Made by a program: the position numbers and the translations under genes. A stretch of 64,000 nt of DNA, from assembly GCA_928212115.1 (NCBI GenBank), contig CAKMRJ010005745.1, forward strand, positions 104,457,936-104,521,935, written 5' to 3'. Of this stretch, positions 21,165 through 30,533 are shown one piece after another. The first letter of the stretch is position 1. The number at the start of each line of letters is the position of its first letter. The notes below the pieces were generated by a model, which had not been told where the DNA came from, made no database searches, and worked only from the letters and a program-made list of their open reading frames with translations. Source of the stretch: Lactuca virosa. Its lineage: Eukaryota; Streptophyta; Magnoliopsida; Asterales; Asteraceae.

Positions 21165-24100
21165 ATATTGAAGTTAAGTTTGGCATGTATCATAAAGGTG
21201 CCTTTCTTTTTTTCATATACATGTACACATATAATCCTAACATACAGCAACACGTCAAAATACATTAATCTCTCCTAAATATAATTCTATGCATTGATTT
21301 ACTCATTGTGTTCAATGAACATGGCAACTTCATGAGTTGCATCATCGTCTGATCAACTCATGCTCTGTTCTTTTACGTGAAATTGTCACCATTAGACTAC
21401 TAATGTAAGTGCAATGCTATTATGTGTAAAAACAGTAGTTAAATTCTATTATAATATATTAAAGAATAAGAAAAAATTTATTTAAAAGAGACACCCATTG
21501 AAAGGTGAGAATGCGTATATATCACATTAATTTCTTGTATATGATATAAAGTCATAGTGGCCAAACGCCTCATCGATAATCAAAATCTTTATATATCTTT
21601 ACAGATTAATCTCATAACCTGTTATTCTAGCAAAATAACAACATTTTTGGATTTAATTACTACAAAAATCAAGGTATTTTGCTTAAAGTGGATGAAACCA
21701 GAAGTAAGTTGTGATTTTGTTGTAAACTGGAATCACTACACTTGATTGTTCCAGTTCCAACATTCATTAATGATGCAAACTTAAAAATTATTTAGAAGGA
21801 ATAGGAGGAAGCATGGCATTTTAGGCTTCAATATTCCAATGCAAATTCAAAGTTCTAATCTTCTAATCCCTAGCACCTTCACAAGTTACCAACATAAACA
21901 ATAGACAAAAGAAACTAATGATTCATATAAGAATTCACAAGGTGAACATCCCATTGACCACTCTACCAAAAAACTTACCAGAAAGATCGTAATAATTCTA
22001 CAAACTTAGCATTACTTCCTAAAACATAATTTTAATATTGTTTGTCCGGACAATAGTTAACGGGTTATGAAATTAATCTGTACAGATATATAAAGATTTT
22101 GCTTTTATACTTTAATCTACACAAAATGAATTGATAATTTTTTTTGTACATTGCATTAATACGAATGGTGAAAGTACAATGTTGTAATAGAATGAAATGA
22201 ATGGAAGATGTTATAATATACAAATATGAAAGTACTTTGTCATTTCATGCATATACTAGCAATTCTTGTTTCATGGCCATTTCATTAAAAACTTTCTCTA
22301 GGTCTTACACAAGTAGAAAAAATCTATTCAGAAAACAACTTATAAAATGGTATCCTCTAAAAAAGATAGAATATTTCACCATTAAACATATTTATTGACC
22401 ACATAAGGTAAAAAAATAAATGTAAGTAATTAGTTTTCAGCATAAATGCTGAAAAAAAAAAAAACTTAAACAGGTTTAGAGTTGTCAATATCAACAAAAT
22501 ATCATTAGTAAGAAACTTAAAGAAATAGTTCTTCATAGAAACTAATGAGAATATCTAAACAGCTAACTGTGAACGGTTAGAACTTATAACATATCATAAA
22601 AATATTAAATTGGTATGAATCGTTGGAATAAAGACAATAAATAAATAAATAAATAAATTAACCCATTTTTTAATGATAATTCATAATTAATGAAGGTGGG
22701 TGTATGGTTTACGTAAGAACAGGAGTTAGATCTTTTACACTCAACATCAATGTCGATAAATTGTATAACATGCAAAAGGAAAAGAGATATGTATAGACAA
22801 AGGATACATGTAAACAATTGAAGAATCAAACATAGAGCTGTCGATACAAACAGTTGGCATGCTATACTATGATAACTTATTAAAGAAAAATAATATAAGC
22901 AACATATGAAAGTTACAAAAATGTTCACCCATTTAAGTCCTCAAGTCATTACATACATTCATCCATTTTGTAAGAAACTGATTTTCATTTGTTGGTCCAT
23001 TATGGCATCCTACTTTCTTTCTTTGTTACATAAAATGGTAAAAAAAAATGGGAAATTGATATGTTTAAATGGCTATATTTCACATATAAGTAAATCTTTT
23101 CAATTGAGCTTGATGCTTTACAACAAAAAGGGACATTAGAACATATCCTAAAAAGTCACTCGAAACATGCGATTTGACTTTTTTTCTTCAAAACATATAT
23201 CATCTTTGTTGATTCCATTCTTTAGGTTATACACTATAGCAAAAAACTGTGATTTTGGAAGCATTCATTTCCTCATTAATATGATCTGATGCTTCATTCT
23301 TTAGCTTATAGAAGATAGCAAAAACTGTGAATTTGGAAGCCTACATTTTGGCTATCTTAAGGTGTTGAAATGTGTTTGGAGATCTTTAGCTAACACCATA
23401 AGGGTCATAAACCTTATTGGTTCAATGGATGTTCAAATTCTTCCTGATAACTTTAATATACTTGAAGTTCCATCCATATCTTTTGAGATTATTGGTTCAA
23501 AATACACATCCATACCTACACACAAAGGGAAAAAAAACAGTTTTTATATAGTCTTAAGCTGATGAAAAGTGGGGATGATCTTCTAGAAGAATAGAGATAT
23601 AACATATCCTATCCTTTTTTATGTTTGTTCTAAAATTGAAGTTACAAATCATATCATATCCTTTATATTGGTTTTGTTGATAAGATATCAATAAAACCCA
23701 CTAATGATTTGAACCAACTTCAACTATGAAATTATGCAGATGTAGAATACTCAAAGATCAAACTGATTTTCGAAAAAAGGTATTGAACACGAACAAAATG
23801 AGGAGCAATCACCTGATGTTGAAGCATTTCATCGAGGCCACTGACCTTATATTTGGTGAAAAACAGAGGCCACTGACCTTATATTTGGTGAAAAATAAAG
23901 TCGTATGTCTCATTGAAGCATTTCATCGAGCATGTTAGGTGCAACTGGGTTTTCTCTTAAATTAATAATTATTAATGGAAGCACTCAGTCTGTGTACTAT
24001 TTTTTATAACGTGGCGAAAATTTCCAATCAAAATGATCAACAAAGTACCGAGTTGAGAAGAGAACTAGACCCAATTGACGAACTTAACAGTATTTTAGGG

Positions 24101-24194
24101 CTATGAACCCTAGAAATGGGATAAAAACCAACTCCTGTCGCTCCCTTTTGGAATCTTTAAGTAATAAAGCCATGATGAAAAAAGAAAAGAGAAT
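21165..24194. other. AT-rich intergenic DNA
   Basis: No gene recognised. Small repeats include an AAAT tetranucleotide run near 22638-22657, a diverged tandem pair around 23215-23345 (TAGCAAAAAACTGTGA...TTTGGAAGC twice) and a 32-bp tandem duplication at 23834-23897. Frames at 22605-22928, 22906-23139 and 23362-23562 have no recognisable domain. Confidence 0.5.
23834..23897. repeat. 32-bp tandem duplication
   Basis: The unit starting GAGGCCACTGACCTTATATT occurs twice in direct succession at 23834 and 23866, with only a change at the end of the second copy. Confidence 0.85.
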
Positions 24195-24285
24195 CGATGC
24201 AGGTCTTACAAAAAGTAGCATGATCAGAACCCATGGTGTTGAAACCCCTGCCAAATATAAGTGAAACATGATCTTACATTACTAT
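24195..24285 (-). repeat. Partial copy of the RLP 3' flank
   Basis: The words GGTCTTACAAAAAGTAGCAT, CCCATGGTGTT and CCCCTGCCAAATATA recur in the same order at 30327-30440, just downstream of the intact RLP gene. The copy here is shorter by an internal deletion. No LRR coding sequence remains beside it. Confidence 0.7.
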
Positions 24286-25020
24286 CGGACATCGTTTGAC
24301 TTGTCAGGCACCAACAACAAAGCGACTATCGGACAATATTCCCCCATCAGCCCCTTCAGCCGTCTTCTTTCAACCCATGCATTGGAGCCATCTCTATCTA
24401 AAACCTAATACAAACACAGTTTATAGTTTACGGTTATAGTAAATTACAAAAATGGTCCATCTGGTATAGTGGAAATTACATCTTTAGTCAAACTTTGCAT
24501 TTTGTTGCATGAACAATCTTCATGGTTTCATTGTATTCCAGTTTGTTCTTTGACCCATATAAAACGACTTTTTAACAGTTTCCTAATGATAATCTCGGAG
24601 TCCCAGGAGCAATCATAATTGTAGCATATTCACCGCGATGTAGTTAGAAAAACATTCTACTCCCTTTTCAAATGACAGACAGTAGTTTATTTCTTAAAAC
24701 TAAAACCATTAGAAGAAAGTAAAAGTCACTTGAGATCTTCTGTTAATAATATTATGATACTAATCTGAGAACTGCATGAGAATTAAACCAATAAAATATA
24801 AGAACTAAGTTGTTGGTCCTAAGGTCCTATTATTACAACCTAGTTTTCAAGATTTTTTGTATTATATGATGATCTGAGCTTAATTGTGTTGTTTGAATCA
24901 AATTTAAAAGCCTGATTTACCCTTAGAATTCATAGCTGCAACTTCTAGTAGGTGTCAAGATTGAATAGCTTTATAGATAATAATACCTTGGACATTATCA
25001 AAGAGAGAAATTTACAACTC
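24286..25020. other. Intergenic
   Basis: No gene recognised. The last 35 bases contain two near-repeats of GACATTATCAA, the second of which holds the copia target site. Confidence 0.4.
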
Positions 25021-25025
25021 GACAT

Positions 25026-25314
25026 TATCAAGGATATACAATCCAATAATGATTCACAACAGCAATCCAATATTGATCCACAACAGCCCAAAGATCCACA
25101 GCAGCCCAACTCACCAAAACACGCTTATAATTAACTCTATTTGTATTTTGTATTTAAAAATGTATAATTGAAAAGTATAGTCAACAGATCCTAGATTAGC
25201 TCCTTATTGAACTCCTGTAGAATAGCTCTTCTCAACCTCTGTAATCAGCTTTATATAAGCTTGTAATTTATTGAATGAATGCAGAACTTCAAACATATTA
25301 CTTTTCTTTTTATA
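25026..25314 (+). repeat. 5' LTR of copia element
   Basis: Begins TATCAAGGATATAC and ends CTTTTTATA. It is followed at 25315 by TGGTATCAGAGC, an initiator-tRNA-Met PBS. Contains TTTATATAAGCTTG near 25251, a possible TATA box. Confidence 0.92.
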
Positions 25315-25413
25315 TGGTATCAGAGCTGTAACAGCTCCTTCGAGTCTTTTTTTTTTTTCTTCTTGTTTCAAATCTCGATCCTTTCCTACCCTACTTAGCA
25401 ATCGCACACAGCC

Positions 25414-26265
25414 ATGACAATTGTCGAAGTCACCACTCACACTCACTTCCCCATAAAACTCAACTCAAGCAATTTCCCAGTTTGGCGTAAGCAAGTCATC
25501 GCAACCCTAACTGGATTAGGGCTTGACAGCTATGTAACTGGTGACACAGAAGCCCCATCCACATTTCTTGCCACAGACAACACAAAAGCAAATCCATCCT
25601 ACCTTCCTTGGTTTCGCTAGGATCAAATCATCTTAGGAGCTCTCCTTGGAAGTTGTTCAGAGACCATTCAACCAGTTGTCTCCTCTGCTGAGACTGCACG
25701 TGAAGCCTTCCAGTGACTCAGTGACTCACAGAAAGCTATGCCAGTGTTTCAAGATCACGCATCATTTCCTTGAAGTCAAGACTCGCTAATAACCCTAAAG
25801 GCACACGCTCAATCACAGAATTCCTACATGACATGAAGAATATTGCGGATGATTTAGCCTTAGCCCAAAGCCCAGTAGATGATGAAGATCTGGTAGTTCA
25901 CATATTGGGCCAACTTGGTGATGAATACACTCACATAGCCTCTTCCCTAAAAATCAGATATACCCCAATAAAGTTTCGTGATCTGTTCGAGAAACTCATT
26001 GACCACGAGCGTACTTTAAAAGACACCAAATCTCCATCTGTTATCGCCACAGTCAACAATACGCAAACACACTCCAATCGATACCCACCAAAGTCCAATT
26101 ATGACAATCGAAACTTCAATAGTTTCAACAACACCAATAATCCTGGTTCTCGTCCATCTCGTCCTCCTAATCAATTCAATGGAGGAAAGAACAATCAGAA
26201 AGGTACTAGGAATGCCACGTACTGTCAATAATGCAATATCCCGGGTCATGAGACCAAAGCATGCA
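25414..26265 (+). pseudogene. copia gag with zinc knuckle
   Basis: The frame opens MTIVEVTTHTHFPIKLNSSN and FPVWRKQV, typical of plant copia gag (UBN2-like). A TAG at 25618 interrupts it, and further breaks lie near 25715-25770 before the frame resumes with FLHDMKNIADDLALA and FRDLFEKLIDHE. The zinc knuckle near 26217-26262 has the CX2CX4HX4C spacing but a TAA inside the first CX2C. The visible stops are consistent with single C-to-T or G-to-A changes. Confidence 0.85.
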
Positions 26266-26330
26266 GGAAATTAGCTCGTTTTCTTAAAGAAAACAATATA
26301 ACTATCTCCCTGACTTCTCCACAAAGCCCA

Positions 26331-27500
26331 ATGGTCAACACAACCTCAGCGAGTCAGACTTCTTCCACACCACCCTGGATGTTCGATAGTGGCGCATCTC
26401 ATCATGTTGCATCAAATCCCGCGTCGTTTCATACCCTATCTGAATATGGAGGACCTGATGAAATTGTGTTAGGCAATGGTAAAACTCTATCTATCTCGGT
26501 TATTACACTCTTCCTACTTCCTCCCGTCCACTAACCTTAAACAATGACCTCTTTGTTCCTCAATTACGCAACAATCTTATTTTTGTTGCAAAACTTTGCA
26601 AATCTAACCAAGTTTCTATTGAATTTTTCCCTTTTTTCTTTCTTGTTAAGGATCTGCGCACGGGCAGAATTCTCATGCGGGGGGTGAACATTAATGATAT
26701 TTACTATGCATCAATCTGCTCACTTCAAAATCTTCCAAGAATAAATTCAACAGTCACTTCAGCTCTTGGTTCCTTGCATCACAAGGTTGGACATCCGTCA
26801 ATTAAAGTTCTCAAATTGCTTCTAGGTCGTTTAGGTTTATCTTGTAATAACAGTTCAGCTGTTTCGTTTCATTGTGATTCATGCTCTATCAATAAAAGTC
26901 ATAAATTACCTTTTGGTTCTAATTCTCTTCAAGCATCCAAACCATTACAGCTTGTATACTCTGATGTATGGGGCCCTGTTCAACTATCTAATGATGGTTT
27001 CACCTATTATGTGACATTTGTTGATTATTACTCGCGCTACATCTGGTTATATCCCATGAAACACAAGTCTGATGTTTCCATTTTATTTCCTCAATTTCAC
27101 AAACTTGTTGAAAAATACTACAACACTCCACTAGTTTCTCTATTTACTGACAATGGTGGTGAATACGTTAAACTTACCTCTTATCTTCAACAAATGGCAT
27201 ATCTCACTTTACCACCCCTCCTCACACCCCTGAGCAAAATGGCATCGCAGAAAGACGTCATAGACACATTGTTGAAACTGGTCTTTCTCTTCTTCATCAT
27301 GCCAACTTACCTCTCACTTTTTGGACTCATGCCTTTCAAACCGCAGTTCATCTTATAAATCGTCTTCCCACCCCAATTCTTCAATTTAAATCTCCATATG
27401 ACAAAATTCATAACATCACACCCATCTATCAGAAGCTCAAGCCTTTTGGTTGTCTTTGTTATCCATGGTTAAGACCTTACTCTTCAACCAAATTGCACCC
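26331..27500 (+). pseudogene. copia protease and integrase
   Basis: The protease motif WMFDSGASHH (near 26395) keeps the catalytic DSG. The GAG-pre-integrase zinc finger is visible as LHHKVGHPSIKVL and CDSCSINKSHK (HHCC). The integrase core follows with YSDVWGP and FTDNGGEY, the first two acidic residues of the DDE triad. A frameshift near 27190-27230 displaces the third. The frame recovers in the post-core region, with HPRSAKCIFLGYSS at 27490. Confidence 0.85.
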
Positions 27501-27799
27501 AAGATCTGCCAAATGCATTTTCCTAGGCTATTCTTCATCAAAATCTGCCTACAAATGTTATGAACCAACTTCTCATCACCTCTTCCACTCCCATCATGTT
27601 GAATTTATTGAACATGTCTTTCCATACCGAACCGAGACCCCTGCTACACTACCTACAACCGATTCTTTTTGTCCTATCACCTCTTCTACTCCCAATACAC
27701 AGCCTAAAACCCAATCTGAACCTTGATGTCCACAGCTCCCAATTACTCGCACAATACGATACTCTACCCCTCAATTTACATCCCCTCCTGTCACTCCTT

Positions 27800-29520
27800 C
27801 ATTGGATCATCAATCCCCACCACCCTCCCCACCACCAATATCTCCGCAACCGGCATCCCCAGAACCACTTCCAGAAAACTTTCCTCCACCACCATCCCCA
27901 CCAGCAGCCCCAACTAACTCCCATCCTCACCGAAACAGAAAACGAAACACAAAATACTTCAATAACAATCTTATCAATACTACTACATTACATCCTATAC
28001 CTCCTGCACTTGAACCCTCCACCCATAATCAAGCACTCAAAGACCCGAAATGGCAAAATGCCATGGATTCTGAGTTCAATGCTCTTCTTCAAAATCACAC
28101 ATGGGATCTAGTTCCTCCCTCCTCTCACACACCCATTGGCTGTAAATGGGTTTTCCGTATAAAACGAAATCCGGATGCCTCCATATCCAAATACAAAGCC
28201 CGACTTGTTGCTAAGGGTTTTCTTCAACAATACGGGAAAGATTACTTCGATACTTTTAGCCCCGTTACAAAACCTGTGACCATTCGAACCATACTCTCCA
28301 TAGATCTCTCAAACAATTGGCCTCTCTGACAACTCGATGTCAATAATGCATTCCTTCATGGGATACTTCATGAAGAAGTCTTTATGTCTCAACCACCTGG
28401 ATATGTTCATCCCCAATATCCAAATCACATTTGCAAATTAAAAAAAATCCATTTATGGCCTCAAACAAGCTCCGCGAGCTTGGTACATTGAACTCACCAC
28501 TTTCCTTCTTCATTTCGGTTTCAAGAAATCTCTAGCTGATGCTTCCTTATTCATTTATACCCATCACAAGGTTACTTGTTATTTCATGGTCTATGTAGAT
28601 GACATTGTGCTCACTGGTAACAATTCCAACTTCCTTGATTACTTCATCAAATCCTTAAATATGAAATTTTCTCTCAAGGATCTTGGAATGCTCCATCACT
28701 TTCTTGGAGTTGAAGTCATTCCAACTCCCACGGGTCTTTTTCTTTCTCAACATCGGCATATCGAAGACATTCTAAGTCAATTTCACATGGATGGTGCTAA
28801 AGATGTCACTACCCCACTTAGTGCCACTGAACCTCTATCCCTCAATGACCAATCTCCCACTGTTGATGCCACTCCGTATCACAAACTAGTTGGCTCCTTA
28901 CAATATCTTGCCTTTACTCGTCCTGATATCTCATTTTCTATTAACAAACTTTCGCAATTCATGCACAATCCTCGCCAAACACATTGGCAAGCTCTCAAAC
29001 GTGTCCTCCGTTATTTCAAAGGTACCATCCATCATGGTCTTGTTCTTAATCGCAATACCTCCCTAACACTCTCGGTCTTCTCCGATTCTGATTGGGACGG
29101 TGTTCACAGCGCGGGCTGATCAACAACAGCCTATTTACTATATCTTGACACCAATATTGTCTCATTGAAGTCCACACGTCAAAAGTCAGTTTCACGATCT
29201 TGAACAGAAGCTGAGTACAAAGCTATTGCCAATGCCTCAGCCGAGCTCACTTGGCTCAAAAATCTACTACGTGAACTAGGTGTATCTTGTACCACTACAC
29301 CAACTCTGTTTTGTGATAACACCGGTGCCACTTACCTATGTGCAAATCCAGTTTATCACTCAAGAATGAAACATGTGGCTCTCGATTATCATTTTGTCCG
29401 TGAACAAATTGCATCAGGTCATCTCAAAGTCTTGCATGTGCACTCTCAAGATCAACTTGCTGATATGCTCACCAAACCTCTCACTCGAGCACCTTTTTTA
29501 CGTAATCGTTCCAAGATTGG
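27800..29520 (+). pseudogene. copia reverse transcriptase and RNase H
   Basis: A Pro-rich linker (27802-27950) leads into RT: WQNAMDSEFNAL, GCKWVFRIKRN, KARLVAKGFLQQ, then a TGA at 28327 just before QLDVNNAFLHG. A frameshift near 28440 lies in the YGLKQAPRAW region. The catalytic YVDD is at about 28590. RNase H follows with SDSDWDG, a TGA at 29118, a TGA in the S-S-TEAEY motif near 29201, and LFCDNTGA. The frame ends QLADMLTKPL. The enzyme cannot be made from this copy. Confidence 0.88.
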
Positions 29521-29553
29521 AGTTTCCGATGGATCCTCCATCTTGCGGGGGCG

Positions 29554-29842
29554 TATCAAGGATATACAATCCAATAATGATTCACAACAGCAATCCAATA
29601 TTGATCCACAACAGCCCAAAGATCCACAGCAGCCCAACTCACCAAAACACGCTTATAATTAACTCTATTTGTATTTTGTATTTAAAAATGTATAATTGAA
29701 AAGTATAGTCAACAGATCCTAGATTAGCTCCTTATTGAACTCCTGTAGAATAGCTCTTCTCAACCTCTGTAATCAGCTTTATATAAGCTTGTAATTTATT
29801 GAATGAATAGAGAACTTCAAAAATATTACTTTTCTCTTTATA
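29554..29842 (+). repeat. 3' LTR of copia element
   Basis: Direct repeat of 25026-25314 with the same length. Mismatches cluster in the last 45 bp. Confidence 0.92.
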
Positions 29843-29847
29843 GACAT

Positions 29848-30533
29848 AAATCTGGCATTGCGGGTAATGTGGAAATGAGAAGTTGTTTCTTAATAGACAC
29901 AATGGCAACTCTTTGCCCTTGAATGTAATCATTTCGGCTCTGCACATCTCCTTTAAAATTCCTAAATTAAATTACTTTTTTTAACATGGTATTTATGAAT
30001 TGTGTGATCACACTTCCTAGCTTTGTCACTAACAAAATTGAAATTTTCATTAACAAAAGAATTTCAAATAGCCATGTGTACACGGAACTATATAATTATC
30101 GATTGAATGAAGATAGTACAAACAGAGAACGAAACAGAGGGCACTACGAAAACGTTATAACTCAACTTTTGAACTGTGTTTACCTAAAGCTTCCGATTAT
30201 GAAACTATTAAAGCTTACTTTTACTTGATCTCTCTCAAATTGTCCCCATCTACTCAAAGAAGACATGCTGATGTAGCTGCAGATGCAAATCATATCCTAG
30301 TACAGCTATGATCTACAAAAAGCAGCAGGGTCTTACAAAAAGTAGCATGATCACAACACTGGAAATTGCCACCCATGGTGTTGGTGGTCATTTTATTGAT
30401 AAATGGGACGTAAAAACCCCTGCCAAATATAGGGAAACATGGTTCTTACATTACTATACCTCTAGTCCTAAATAAGAACACTACTAGGTTTATAAAACAT
30501 ACAAAAGAGGAAAGAAGAATTAAATATAGACAA
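29848..30533. other. Intergenic, 3' flank of RLP gene
   Basis: No gene recognised. The part 30325-30460 is the source-like relative of the fragment at 24195-24285 and probably the RLP 3' untranslated or downstream region. Confidence 0.45.

Larger units (their letters stand above)
25026..29842 (+). mobile_element. Complete, degenerate Ty1/copia retrotransposon
   Basis: LTRs of 289 bp (25026-25314 and 29554-29842) differ at about four positions. A perfect duplication GACAT flanks the element (25021-25025, 29843-29847). A PBS starts directly after the left LTR and a G-rich tract (GCGGGGGCG) precedes the right one. Domain order is gag, protease, integrase, RT, RNase H, which is copia. The LTRs begin TA and end TA rather than TG...CA. 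Multiple stops and at least two frameshifts break gag-pol. Confidence 0.93.

Noticed and set aside
27560..28111. 183-codon Leu/His/Pro-rich frame in the copia element
   Set aside because: Overlaps the true pol frames (27493-27726 and 27802-28329) and has only biased composition.
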